From positions 9,113,874 through 9,177,873 of the forward strand of contig OX393562.1 of assembly GCA_947652115.1 (NCBI GenBank): a DNA stretch of 64,000 bases, given 5' to 3'. How positions within the stretch are numbered: position 1 is the stretch's first letter; every line of letters starts with the position of its first letter. Positions 32,284 through 42,976 of the stretch are shown here, piece by piece. The translations under genes and the position numbers were made by a program. This DNA is from Blastomussa wellsi. Its lineage: Eukaryota > Cnidaria > Anthozoa > Scleractinia > Plerogyridae. A model generated the notes under the pieces. That model was given only the letters and a program-made list of their open reading frames with translations, did not search any database and was not told where the DNA came from.

Positions 32284-32464
32284 TATAGAGTGTTTTCGCT
32301 CACGTGAGTAGCATCCATATTGTTTTACTGAAACAAAAGGAAGAATTTGCATGAAAGTAGAGTTCAATTCCCAAAAGACTCGTTCACTCCTCCAACATGG
32401 CTTCCATTTCTTTGTTGCACTCCTCCAACATGGCCGCCGTGACGTCACGCGAACACGCTCTATA
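32284..32464. mobile_element. MITE with TATAGAGTGTTTTCGC termini
   Basis: Inverted ends TATAGAGTGTTTTCGCTCACGTG and TCACGCGAACACGCTCTATA flank about 135 bp with two 'CTCCAACATGGC' repeats and TGACGTCA. TA occurs at both outer ends, consistent with a TA target duplication. It replaces or borders the missing palm region of the Mav-B polymerase. Confidence 0.65.
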
Positions 32465-33281
32465 CATCAGGATGAACACTGAGTTCAGGAAAAACGCAAG
32501 GAGCGACTTTGAAAAGAATTTTTACAAGCTCATGAACAACTCGGTTTTCGGCAAAACCATGGAAAACCTGCGCAAACGTGTTGACATAAAAATCGTGCGC
32601 AGCGCCGAGGAAAACAAAATAAGGAAGTTGATCACGAGCCCTTTGTACTCAAGGTTTGCCAAATTTACAAACGACATGGCGGGGATCCACATGCACAAAA
32701 GCAAGCTGCTGCTGAACAAACCAGTATACACGGGCATGACGATCCTTGACAACAGCAAGATCCTGATGTATGACTTTTTCTACAACAAGCTAAAAAAGCA
32801 ATACGGCCCAAAGTGTGAGCTTTTGTACACAGACACTGACAGCCATCTGCTTGAGATAGAAACGGACGACGTCCACAAAGACATCGCAAAAAAACAAAAA
32901 CCTTTATGATACGAGCGATTACCCGAGGGAGCACCCACTTCACTCAAACGAGAACAAAAAGGTCTTGGGCAAGATGAAAGATGAATGTGCCGGAACGCCG
33001 ATAGCAGAGTGCGTGTGTCTCAGGTCGAAATTTTACTCGATTCTGAGGGCGGACGAAAAAAACATCAAAAAAGCGAAGCGCGTAAAAAAGTGCGTTGTCA
33101 AGAAACAAATCAAGCATGAACAGTACAAGGAAACGCTTTTAGGTGCGAAACAGTTATGGCACGGAATGAACATTCTTCGAAGCGAGGAACATGACATATA
33201 CGGCATGCACGTCAACAAGATTTCGCTGTCCGCATTTGATTCAAAACGTTGGATAGCGGACGACGGGATCCATACAAATGC

Positions 33282-33635
33282 TTACGGGTACATCAACACA
33301 GAAGCTGAACTTGAAGAGATGGCAGCTTTGGCGGATGTTGATTTGACAGTATTTGGGATTGCACCAACAGAAGCTGAACTTGAAGAAATGGCAGCTTTAT
33401 TGTCAGCATTTGGGATTGATTGAACCCCTAGGGTTTGGACAACATCGCGTGGGTCCAAACTGCGCAAAAAGTCAATTAAGAAAGGGTCGACAACAAAGTC
33501 TTCTTTCCGTACAAGCGTTTTTCTGTCATTAACAACACAATAATGATTGTTATTTTGATTGTTGGCGGGAACACATTTTTTGCATAAATCTGACTTGGAA
33601 ATTAAAACACCGTTGCGTCCACTCCCCATTTTCAA
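33282..33635 (-). CDS. Uncertain small ORF between Mav-B polymerase and integrase
   Basis: A 117-codon minus-strand frame ('MGSGRNGVLISKSDLCKKC...VVDPFLIDFLRSLDPRDVV') with a Ser-rich tail, antisense to the repeated end of the polymerase frame. The first 75 codons look protein-like; the tail may be chance. Either this gene or the polymerase C-terminal extension is probably spurious. No family is recognised. Confidence 0.35.
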   Translation of the reverse strand: MKMGSGRNGVLISKSDLCKKCVPANNQNNNHYCVVNDRKTLVRKEDFVVDPFLIDFLRSLDPRDVVQTLGVQSIPNADNKAAISSSSASVGAIPNTVKSTSAKAAISSSSASVLMYP

Positions 33636-33669
33636 CTGACATTTATTTCTTTAAAACGAGGTCCACTGT

Positions 33670-34588
33670 TCAGTTTAAGTTAGCCGGCGGGAGAACGGTG
33701 TTTGGAGGGACAACCAGGAGCTCTTCACGCACAAAGCCGCGCTTGGGCCCGTCGCGCAAATAGTAGAGAACGGGTTGATTCGGTTTGGAAAAAGATCTTT
33801 CAATGTTAAAAACTTTCAACGACCAGATTGGATCTGTGGCTCTCTTCTTTCTCCCACCTTCCAACTCTCCCGGATAGTAAAGGTAACGAACTTTGACAAG
33901 AGAGGAGAGGTTTTTTTCGCTCTTTCCAACAGGCCTTCTATAAGGTATTGATGGTTTGGAATAAAGAGATTTTTCTTTGATAGCTTCTGCGGGTTTCTTG
34001 CCGATAAGGCTTGTCTTCTCGTTGTTCAGAGCGGCAACAACTTCAGGAAGTCTTTTCACCCACGCAGTGGACTGCTGACCCTCAGGCAGACGCATTTCAA
34101 CGGCGTACTGGTGCCAGAACAAGCGTCCGGCAAGGGTGCGGTTGAAACGTTCAACAATGGCCTGGTCGCGGTGAATCTCGGGGCGCCCGCGCCGGATAAA
34201 GGTTTTGTGCTTTTCCATGTCTTTCGACATGGCGCCCATGAATTCGCGCCCGGGGTCAACCTGCAGCAGTTGAGGCCATTTCAAAGGCCCACGCTTGTAA
34301 ATCTTCTGAAAGGCCCGGGCGACCTCATCAGAATTTTTCGAAGTCAAGGGTTGGGCCTCTTTGAAGCGGCTGGCCACGTCGACAACGGTCAGCGCGTATT
34401 TGAAAACTTTGCGCCCGCAGGGCAGTTTGTTGTGCGGCAAAAAAAGGAGGTCCGCCTGGTGGACCGCGTTGGATGTGGGCACGTCGAATTTTGGCCGAGG
34501 AATGCGCCTCGGAGCGGGCAGGTAAATCTGCCAGAGGGCTTGCTTGACCAGCCACTTTTTTTGCGGTGTCTTCCGGAACCTTGGCCAT
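33670..34588 (-). pseudogene. Retroviral-type integrase of Mav-B, one frameshift
   Basis: It starts at ATG 34588 ('MAKVPEDTAKK'). An A-run at about 34552-34558 has one base too many, after which the frame from about 34560 is open to 33670. The DDE residues are in 'HQADLLFLP', 'LQVDPGREFMG' and 'AIVERFNRTL'. A C-terminal beta-rich DNA-binding part follows. Unlike the Mav-A integrase it has its own AUG and no chromodomain is visible. It inserts the element and generates 6-bp target duplications in this family. Confidence 0.8.
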
Positions 34589-34608
34589 TTTTTCTTATAT
34601 TTATATTT

Positions 34609-34829
34609 TCAAATGTTGGTGGGAAGGATTTTCTGGTCCTCCAAGTACTTTTTGAGCGCAACGCTACCCGTCATGACAGCTGTGAACAATGCGTAGTTTT
34701 CGATAGAATTAGAAGAATCACCTGTAAAACTTTTCTTGAACGTTTTTTGGCCACCCAGCCAATGCCAGCAGCGAGGCCGACGAGGGTGGCGGCATCCATG
34801 ACGGTTTTAACAAACTTGTTGTCGGACAT
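34609..34829 (-). pseudogene. Small membrane protein 1 of Mav-B
   Basis: From ATG 34829: 'MSDNKFVKTVMDAATLVGLAAGIGWVAKK', a single hydrophobic segment with a basic stop-transfer end. A frameshift near 34740 is followed by a protein-like remainder ending '...DQKILPTNI' at 34609. It lies 20 nt upstream of the integrase on the same strand. It is one of four small genes in a row, three of them with membrane segments. The function is unknown; a virion membrane or packaging component is possible. Confidence 0.5.
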
Positions 34830-34867
34830 GTTGGTTATAGATAAGAGAAAAAGTATTTAATTGAAAA

Positions 34868-35026
34868 TTATTTCTCGCCTTCCACTTCTTTGAAATGATC
34901 AGGATTTTTGGCTATCCAAAAGATAGTTTTAAGGCAATTTTACGTGAATGCCCCCCAAACTAAGCCAATTCCTGAAACTGCTGCGAGGCTTATCGCAAAC
35001 TGTTGGAAGTCTGGGATTTTTCGCAT
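34868..35026 (-). pseudogene. Small membrane protein 2 of Mav-B
   Basis: ATG 35026 gives 'MRKIPDFQQFAISLAAVSGIGLVWGAFT' and then a stop (34940-34942). A neighbouring frame continues with 'IFWIAKNPDHFKEVEGEK' to 34868. One hydrophobic helix is visible. It is broken by one small indel or is a 28-residue peptide. Confidence 0.4.
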
Positions 35027-35071
35027 TTTGATATACACCAAAAATATATTCAAATGAATTTTTCCCCCCCT

Positions 35072-35502
35072 CTAGTCCATCGGGCGAATGCCTTTTTTGG
35101 GTGGCGTTGCAGGTGCGGGTGCAGGTGCAGGTGCCGGCGCAGTTGCCCGAAAAAAGGCTTTTATGTCTTCACGCTTGACATAAGTTGTAAGAAGTGTAGC
35201 GCCAATTCCAATGATAGAGATCCATTGGGTTGTGCTGAGACCATTTATAACTTTGGAATCAGCTGCAGCGGGCTCTGGCGCTGATTTTTTTCAATCTCTC
35301 TTGCAATTATGGCATTAGCCTCGGCAAGGACTTTTTTCTTTTCTTCGCGGGCCAACCGAGTTTTTTCAGCAGTCTTTTTACCAGCAGCCACTCGCTTGGG
35401 ATTTTTGGCGGGCCTTGTTGCCGGAGTCTGTGAAGTTACTTGGCTTACCTGTGGTTCAGAGATTGCTTGAGCGGTCGGTTGCTGCTGCTGTTCTTCAGCC
35501 AT
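35072..35502 (-). pseudogene. Small coiled and membrane protein 3 of Mav-B
   Basis: From ATG 35502: a Gln-rich start ('MAEEQQQQPTAQ') and a Lys/Ala/Glu helical region ('AAGKKTAEKTRLAREEKKKVLAEANAIIARE'). After a frameshift near 35285 come a hydrophobic segment ('WISIIGIGATLL') and a Pro-Ala tail (APAPAPAPA) ending at 35072. It probably encoded a virion-associated membrane protein with a long cytosolic coil; the function is unknown. Confidence 0.5.
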
Positions 35503-35573
35503 TGTTACTTGGAAACAAATGTATATTTAATTAAAATATTTTTTGTGAGGAATTGCTGTCTATTTCTGAGGAA

Positions 35574-36004
35574 TTATTCAGCAGTTGGTGAGGAAAGCTC
35601 GGTAATTTCAACCGGTTTTGCTTCGTACTTAAAAGGCTCTTTAAAATCAATGTGTTTTGTTGTGATCAGCGCCGCGTTGGCCACAGCGAGAAAACGTCCG
35701 CACTTTAAAGCAATGGTGCCGGCCAGGTTGGAGAGCTCTTTGTTGACGATGTAGTCGTTTCGAGTTCTTTTTGATAAGCATCGATGTCTTTGACGTCGAC
35801 GGCCATTCCGACCGCTTTGGTCACAAGAAAAATGAAGCTGTCGATCAAGCTGTCAGTTGTATGCCTCGTACCGTTTGGTGTATTTCTCGACATCTTTGTC
35901 GGAGAGGCGCTTGACCTGCTCTTGTGTTAACTGCACACCGAGGGCTTCTTTGGATTTTCCTGTCGACACCAGCACGGCCAACTGCTCACGAAGAGCAGGA
36001 ATTT
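35574..36004 (-). pseudogene. Mav-B protein 4, N-terminus lost at the SINE
   Basis: Reading from the SINE edge: 'LREQLAVLVSTGKSKEALGVQLTQEQVKRLSDKDVEKYTKRYE', then shifts near 35875 and 35765, then 'KELSNLAGTIALKCGRFLAVANAALITTKHIDFK' to a stop at 35574. It contains a hydrophobic patch. It is conserved enough to look like a genuine gene, but no family is recognised. The start is missing because of the SINE or an older deletion. Confidence 0.5.
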
Positions 36005-36227
36005 CAGTGTGTGGGTTCTTTAACGTCCCCTGATGACCTGTAACATTAAAGATGCAGGAGACGGGACCTACGGTTTATCGTCCTTATCCGAGAAGACTAG
36101 AACATCTAACCATTTGCAGATTTTAGTTACAAAAGTTAAGACCCTGAGTGTTGGTCCGGTCTCGAGACTTGAACCCGAGACCTCCCGCACGGTAGTCCGG
36201 CGCTCTACCAACTGAGCTAACCGGTCG
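36005..36227 (-). mobile_element. tRNA-derived SINE, minus strand
   Basis: On the minus strand the head shows an A box (TAGCTCAGTTGG, about 36209-36220) and a degenerate B box (GGTTCAAGTCT). A non-tRNA body to about 36005 contains 'CTCGGATAAGGACGATAAACC'. The predicted stems are mismatched, so it is a SINE head and not a tRNA gene. Confidence 0.7.
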
Positions 36228-36245
36228 GCGGTTTCTTGATGGTGT

Positions 36246-36516
36246 AAAAACTGAGAACTTTTATTTTATCCACTGTGATTTAGTGGACAGAGAGCAGAAC
36301 CTTTTAAACGGCAAGAGCTCGAGTGTTCTTGCGAGCTTTGACATAAAAGGAAAGCCTTATGAAAAAGTTTCATATCAGAGCGGGGAGCAACATGTTCTGA
36401 GGGCCGCAAAAACAGGCAAAGAAGTGTCAAGTTTAAACATCTCGGTAAAAAATGAAAATGGCGAACTGTTTGACTTTCACGGGTTCCCAATTTATTTCCT
36501 TTTAGAAATAAATTGA
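36246..36516 (+). pseudogene. Penton/minor-capsid-like protein, C-terminal part (Mav-B)
   Basis: The frame reads 'FIHCDLVDREQNLLNGKSSSVLASFDIKGKPYEK' and ends 'GFPIYFLLEIN' at 36516. It aligns with the C-terminal third of the Mav-A protein at 48864-49637 and with the fragment at 1-510. The N-terminal part is missing, with the SINE directly upstream. It lies 17 bp before the BEL LTR, in the same direction as the gene that resumes at 61009. Confidence 0.65.
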
Positions 36517-36533
36517 AATTTTATTATACCATG

Positions 36534-36929
36534 TGTAGCCGCTAAATATCAGCGAAACACTACACGTTTAATGACAGGAGCCACCATAAGACACTTGCTG
36601 TACGGGAAAGCAAACGGTCCCGTCCCAGCGTAACAGTTCTAGCAAAAAAAGGCAACAACAAAATACTAAGGAAATACAGGCAACGGAAGAACTTACAACG
36701 AACCTTATCGGTGAAACTCCAAAGCATAAAGGAAAAACGAAAGTGAAGACGTCACACAGATGCTCAAATGATGAAAACTGTAAAACGGCGACAGAGTAAA
36801 CTAACACTGATGAACAACGAAACGAAAAACCTACTACGACGCTCATGCATATTAATTAAATAGCGGGAAAACACCTAATAACACACGAGGGAAACGAAAA
36901 CAAAGAGAAATTCACATAGCGAGGTAACA
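36534..36929 (-). repeat. BEL/Pao 3' LTR
   Basis: 396 bp, TG...CA ends. It lacks a 15-bp stretch present in the other LTR and differs by about a dozen substitutions. Confidence 0.9.
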
Positions 36930-37041
36930 TGCCGGCCCCGAAAGGCGCACACCGTAGAAATAGCCTTTCCAAACAAATAAACAAATAAGAAAGTCACTAA
37001 AGTTAATTAAGTCTACTTGGAGCGTTCTTAGCAAAGTTTAG

Positions 37042-40000
37042 TCAAGACTCTCCTTCCGCCATCAATTGTGAGGCGCCTTCCAAAAGGCATAACTTGCGAA
37101 CATCACGCCGTAAAACTGAAGTCGCCGTTCTAACCGTAACTTGTCGAACGTTTCCATTGCGATCCGGAAATACCTCTTGCACAACTGCCTTTGGCCAGCG
37201 ACCACGTGGAGAATTTTCGCCAATAACAAGGACAAGGTCTCCAACAGATAGGTTAGGTCGTGGGCGGAGCCATTTCTGTGTGACTTGTAGCGTCGGCAAA
37301 TACTCCCGCGTCCAACGTTTCCAGAAGATGTCCGCGAGGTACTGGCTTGCTTCCATCGTTTACTCCCGTAGATGTGGACAGGGTCTAATTCTCCAGGGGA
37401 ATAACATACATTCGGTCGCAGGAGAAGCAGCTTGCTTGGAGAGAGAGGTTCAGGATCATTCGAATCACTTGTCGGAGCGGTAAGAGGACGATCATTCAAT
37501 ATCTTCTCAACTTCCGCCATGAGGGTTAGGAGAGTTTCATCGTCCACGAGTTGACATCCCAAGAGAGCACGGAGAATCCTGCGAATCGAGCGTATCATCC
37601 GTTCCAGACACCTCCAGCGTGGCTTGCATGCGGAGGATTAAAATTCCACTTTATCCCACGCTTCCTTAAACAATTGTCGATACTATCGGGATTCCACTTT
37701 TCCAAAGCAGTCTTGATCTTGGCCTCAGCACCTTTAAAGTTAGTTCCGTTATCGCTGTAAACTTCAGTTGGCGAACCTCGTCTGCTGACGAATCTTGTGA
37801 AAGCTTGAATAAATGAATCTGTTGTGAGTTCGTGAGCAATCTCGATGTGAACGGCCCGAACCGCTAAACATGTAAATACACATCCGTATCTCTTGACCTG
37901 ACTGCGCCTCGACTTGACCAATATCGGACCGAAGTAGTCCACGCCCACGGAAGAGAAGGGGGGAAGACAAGGACTGACTCTTGCGCTGGGCAGAGGTGCC
38001 ATTATCTGTTCACAAGGCCTAGCGTTCCAGAAGCGGCACTTCATGCATTTCCCAATTACACGCCACACAGCTGCATGCCCTCTCAGAATCCAGAAATTCT
38101 GCCTCACACTGGCTAGCACTTGACCAGCACCTACGTGACCTTCTCGTTCATGGCAGTCTCTTATAACCAGATCAGTAACATGATGTTTGCTAGGCAGGAT
38201 CATGGGGTGTTTGGCACTCAGCCGAATAGAGGCCCTTTCAAGACGACCTCCGACGCTAATGATACCATCGACCATCACTGGGTTAAGCTTCCGCAGAGGA
38301 CTAACGTATCCCACAAAACTCAGATTGTGTCGTCGGGTAACCGAAGTGAGAGATGGAGTACTCCCGTGAGAGATCCTTGAAAGAACCGCCAATTCTTTAG
38401 GAAAGGCTTGTCTCTGTACCACCTTAACCACCTCTCTAGTCGCTGTAACAATTTCGCCAACCGTCAGGTTTCCGCTCTTCACCTCTCCGGACTGGCGGCG
38501 TAAATAATTCTTGAATCGGAGCAACCATGCGACAGACGTCAGGAGCTTGTAGAGTGAGGAATAACATAGTAAAAGGGGCTGCAGACTGTGTTCTTGTATC
38601 GACATGTGAACTTGAGCTTTCTTCCTCTTGAGCTCGTGATCATCTTCGGGCAGGTCTGGGATTTCGTCAGGTCGCTTTGGCCACTTACTCTCTTCCTGCT
38701 CTAAGAACGCTGGCCCGTTAAACCACTGCCTAGATTTGCGAGCTTCACTGCTTGAGAAACCTCTAGAGGCGTAATCTGCTGGGTTGCGCAGCGAATCAAC
38801 ATGTCGCCACTGGTACGGAGAAGAAGCGTCGTGGATTATCGCAAGTCGGTTCGCGACGAACGTCTGGAACCTTCTTGCTTCATTTCTGGTGTATTGAAGT
38901 ACTATCGTAGAATCCGTCCAAAATACCGACTTATTTACTGGCAAATCCAGCTGCTCTGTGATAAATCTATGCAGCTTGACCGAGACCACTGCGGCAGTCA
39001 GTTCCATCCTGGGAATTGTGACGGTCTTCAAAGGCGCAACACGAGATTTGGCCACAACTAATCCGCAATGAATTCTTCCCTTGTCATCTACGAGGCGAAG
39101 ATAGGATGCTGCTCCATGTCCCACCTCCGAAGCATCCGAGAAGTGATGAAGCTGAACACTGTGAAGCACTCCAAATTCTTTGGACTTAAAGCACCGCGGC
39201 CAGCTTACAAGTTTAAGACTCGGGAGATCATCTACCCACGCTCTCCATTTCACCAGCATTTCGTTCGGAACGGTCTCATCCCAACCAAAGTCGAGTCTGC
39301 ACAACTCCTGTAGGAGAACTTTGGCTGGTAGTATTAAAGGTGCCGCGAATCCAAGAGGATCGTAAAGGCCAGATACTAGGGACAGGATTCCCCTCCTGGT
39401 GTCAGGAACTGTTTTTTCCTTAACACGAAAACTAAGCGTGTCCGCTTCCATGTCCCACTGGGTGCCCAAAGCGCGATCAATAGGCAGGTCTTCTAAATCC
39501 AAGTTAGCGATGGACGGTGCTCTCTCACCGGCAGGGATTTCTTCTAAGACCTCACGGCTGTTGCTGATCCATTTAGTGAGGTGAAATCCTCCTTTGGCCA
39601 GTAACTGCACAAGTTGATTTGCGAGTCTGGATGCTTCAGGAACTGTTGCCACAGATTTTAAACAATCGTCAACGTAAAAGTTACGGTTCACAGTATCTAC
39701 AGTCTGAGCGTCGAAGTCGCCACCAAAATCCTTGGCTGTTTTCTTAAGAGCCAAACTTGCACAGCAAGGAGAACATGAGGCGCCAAATAAATGTACAAGC
39801 ATCTGATGGTCGACTGGGTTCTTGGACAAGTCACCGTCTTCCCACCAGAGGAAACGCAAAGCATGACAGTCATCCGGTGCTACACGTACTTGATGGAACA
39901 TCTGCTCAACATCCGCCATTAACGCAACCGGTTCTTGCCGAAATCTGAGCAACACACCTGTGAGGTTGTTTGTGAGGTCGGGGCCTTGAAGCAACTGGTC

Positions 40001-40096
40001 ATTCAGTGAAGTATCGCCAAATCGAGCTGCGCAGTCAAAGACCACTCGTACTTTACCAGGTTTGTGCTCGTGGATGACCGGGTGGTGCGGTAGGTA
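37042..40096 (-). pseudogene. BEL/Pao RT, RNase H and integrase
   Basis: The main frame runs from the in-frame TGA at 40097-40099 to about 37595. RT shows '[15 protein letters not shown]' and '[10 protein letters not shown]'. RNase H shows '[15 protein letters not shown]' and '[11 protein letters not shown]'. The integrase shows the zinc region '[12 protein letters not shown]' and core 'VGVDYFGPI', '[10 protein letters not shown]'. Frameshifts near 37596 (inside the integrase, just after 'GGVWNG') and near 37340 put the C-terminal domain into other frames, ending about 37042. These lesions make the copy inactive. Role: retrotransposon reverse transcription and integration. Confidence 0.85.
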
Positions 40097-42415
40097 TCAC
40101 AGGGGTTTGTCACCGGGATCTTTCTGATCATCTGGAACCTTTCTGGCATGGCCCTTCGCAATGTAATCATTCAGAGTCTTGCAATATTTCTCCATCAGAG
40201 AAGGATCCTTCTGAAACCTCTTCTTGAGGAAATGAAGCCTACGCATGGCGACACAACGATTATCCTTTAAAGAAGGAGGTCCATAACGCCAGGGTAGGGC
40301 CAGTTGATAATGGCCATCCACCAAACGGGCTGAATTTTCGAGAATGGTAAGAGCTCGGCGATCCTCACCGGACATGGCCAACTTGCTGCTTGCTAGACAT
40401 TCGCTGAACTCTGCGTCATACATCCTCCTGAGCTGGGTTGACAACATTTCCTGGCTACCTCTTATGTAATTAACATGCACTTCCTTTGCTGCTGAGGACC
40501 TGTTCAGGCGCCCAATAAGCGTCCAACCAAGGGGGGTTCTAACCGCGTATGGTTGTTTTCGTCTTCCACGTCTCTCATCGTAGACCCAATGCGCTTCTGG
40601 AACGTCGTTTCCAATGAGTATACTAACAGCCTTTTCTTCTCCGTCAAGTCTTGGGAACTTTACGCCCTTCAAGTGAGGCCATTGACTCACGTCTTCATCT
40701 GAAGGTACACTTCGTTTAGAGATGGGAAGACGATCGACGGTCCACACCTTGTCCAGGAGAATGGGCTCATCACCATCAAGAGCCAACACATTCAATGACA
40801 CTTCGTATCCTGATTTGGGAATGTTATCTGCATTTATTGAAGAAAGCGAGAAGTGAACAGGTTTCCCGGAGAGACCTAAGCTTTCGGCCAGGCTGCTCAA
40901 GCAAAGCGTCGTGTCAGAGCCGTTATCCAAAAACGCATAGGTCTCAATTTCTGGACCACTTTCACCACCACGAACTCTCACTGGAACTATTTGCAAGCTA
41001 ATACGGGATCTTCCAGATTTGACAGCAGCACACTGCGCTTCTTGGCCGGCCCCACTGAGAGCGTTCTGTATATCGCCCTCTGGTAAAGACTCTTGGGTGG
41101 TACAACCGGCAGCTCTTTCAACACCTTCAGGTGCAGGAGGCGGTGGATGAAGGAGTGAATGATGGCGTTGTCTGCAGCCACTGAAAAGGCACGCCTTTGC
41201 CATTCTACATCGTCTAGCAAAGTGATTTACTCCCAGGCAGTTGGCACACAATTTCCGGGTCGACACGAACTCTTTTCGTTCGTCAAAGGTCTTGTCTCGG
41301 AACTTAAAGCATCTTTCCAAACTGTGCGTGCCGTTGCAGAACAGGCAAGAGAGGGACGAAACTTGTTTATTTGAACCTTGAGCAACAGGACTGGAGGCAG
41401 GCTGGCCGAGTGACACCCCATCTAGGAGACGTACACCATTCGCCGACTGGATCCCAAGAGAGGTCGCAGAAGCGGGGGGTTCAACGCCAGATCTCCGTCG
41501 GAATTTAGGCTTACTGTCCGCTTCCGGCCTTGCTCCCACCAGCTTACCAAAGGCAGTGTTTGCTACAGTTGCCCTCCTTTCTACAAAGCCTGTCAGGTGA
41601 GAAAATTCCGGCTCCTTCTCTGCCTCGATGAGCTTGTTTGACTCCTCGGCCCACTTAGCTTGGAGATGAGGTGGAAGCCTCAAAACAATCCTCTTAAGCG
41701 TGTCCATAGAATTAATGTCAGCCTTGTAATGCATGTGATCTGAATTTAGCGCACAGCTCTTCATGTCACGAGCCAATTGAGACAGCTTCTCGGACTCCCA
41801 GGCGCGGATCTGAGGTCCTTTGATAACCTTGTCGATGAAAGCTCTCACGATTATATGCTTCTGTCCAAAGTTCTTACGTAGGATCTCCTTCGCTTCTTTG
41901 TAACCTTCCTCGGGTGGTAACATCAAACAGTTCTCGATAGCATCCTTAGCAGCGCCCTTGCAATACTGTATAAGATAAGCAAGTTTTTCATCGTCCTCTT
42001 TTACTCTGCGCTCCACGTTTATCTCGAAGTTCTTAATAAACCTAGGGTACCTCTTTGGATCACCATCGAAAGAGAGAAACTCCCTTTTAGGCATTTCAAT
42101 CCTCTCTAGACCAGAGACCATTAAACGTACTGCTTCTTCATGCTGCTTCATTGCTTCCGGCTGAACCTTTAAAATACTCTGCACCTCTGGGCCATTGGCT
42201 ACCCCTACGGGTCGATCAGAAATGTCACTGCTTGGAAGATTTTTCCTAGGCTGGAGAGGCAGGGTCGGATCTGGTCCCGGCCGATCCTCGTCACACGAAG
42301 CAAGAAATCTGCGAACGGTCTCTTGTAACGTCTGCTTGGGGAGCGAAGGGAGGTCTGAAGATCTATTACTGATATCACCACTATCACCACTTCCATCGGA
42401 CAACTCGATCTGGGC
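40097..42415 (-). pseudogene. BEL/Pao Gag C-terminal part and aspartic protease
   Basis: The frame is open from the Mav-A boundary (42415) to a TGA at 40097-40099 that interrupts the gag-pol frame; a Trp codon is expected there. It contains the DUF1759-type Gag domain ('FDGDPKRYPRFIKNFEINVE'), two zinc-knuckle-like blocks ('CLFCNGTHSLERC', 'CANCLGVNHFARRC') and the protease active site 'FLDNGSDTTLCL' at about 40905-40940. The N-terminal part of the same reading frame lies at 59726-60533 beyond Mav-A. Confidence 0.85.
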
Positions 42416-42678
42416 AGTAGTATAGGAAATGGGGGTACGAGCACATGTACGAGCACATTAATTTTCAGCCAATTTTTTGACTGAATTTTTTGACTGAATT
42501 TTTTGACTGAATTTTTCAGCATAATTTTTGACTGAATTTTCAGTATTAAATTTCAGTATTAAATTTCAGTATTAAATTTCAGTATTATATATAAGTATTA
42601 AATTTCAGTATTGAATCTAAGTATTGAATCTAAGTATTGAATATTAGTCCTGTTGTTAAAACTGGGGAATTGAATGAT

Positions 42679-42703
42679 ATTATCTATACTTCGTATAGAT
42701 AAT
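42679..42703. repeat. 25-bp hairpin in left TIR, loop CTTCG
   Basis: Perfect inverted repeat ATTATCTATA / TATAGATAAT around CTTCG. The second copy (42842-42866) has the loop CGAAG, i.e. inverted. The right TIR holds one copy at 59438-59462 (CGAAG on the plus strand). Confidence 0.85.
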
Positions 42704-42841
42704 GTCCATTATAAATCAGTATTAAATTTCAGTATTATATATAAGTATTAAATTTCAGTATTGAATCTAAGTATTGAATCTAAGTATTGAATCTAAGTAT
42801 TGAATATTAGTACTGTTGTTAAAACTGGGGAATTGAATGAT

Positions 42842-42866
42842 ATTATCTATACGAAGTATAGATAAT
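42842..42866. repeat. 25-bp hairpin in left TIR, inverted loop CGAAG
   Basis: Same arms as 42679-42703, loop sequence reversed in orientation. Confidence 0.85.
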
Positions 42867-42976
42867 GTCCATTATATAAGTATTAAATTTCAGTATTGGG
42901 TTTCAGTATTATATATAAGTATTAAATTTCAGTATTATATATAAGTATTGGATTATAGGTCTGTTGTTGAAAATGT

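Larger units (their letters stand above)
30239..33423 (+). pseudogene. Protein-primed type-B DNA polymerase, decayed (Mav-B)
   Basis: ATG 30239 ('MAAANYPNEFLEEF') starts an open frame to about 30880, then a frameshift. A zinc-finger-like block ('CMMCLTRFTRAEVLEDHKKYC') and exonuclease motif I follow. There the Glu codon after 'YADF' is a TAG stop (31340). A SINE (31752-32040) and a MITE (32284-32464) are inserted, and the exonuclease II and palm A regions are gone. Motif B ('KLMNNSVFGKTMENLRKRVD', about 32525) and motif C ('YTDTDS', about 32828) remain. The conserved end 'AYGYI' (about 33290) is followed by a tandemly duplicated 'TEAELEEMAAL' tail. Family role: replicating the element from protein-primed ends. 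Confidence 0.8.
42416..42955. repeat. Left terminal inverted repeat of Mav-A
   Basis: About 540 bp. After the first 60 bp it is built of short AT-rich units (CAGTATTAAATTT, AAGTATTGAATCT, TATATATAAGTATT) and a TTTTTGACTGAA repeat. A block of about 160 bp is present twice here but once in the right TIR, which explains the different lengths. Confidence 0.85.

Noticed and set aside
32397..32470. N-terminal extension of the polymerase palm fragment
   Set aside because: These codons ('MASISLLHSSNMAAVTS') are translated MITE sequence, not polymerase.
34111..34860. 249-codon plus-strand frame opposite the Mav-B integrase
   Set aside because: It is a shadow of the integrase and membrane-protein genes on the other strand, which carry the DDE motifs.
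36155..36225. Possible minus-strand tRNA gene
   Set aside because: Stems are mismatched and the sequence continues into a repeat body; a SINE head is the better explanation.
42679..42703. Similarity to loxP (ACTTCGTATA)
   Set aside because: Only ten bases match, the arms and spacer do not fit, and the segment is explained by its own perfect hairpin.
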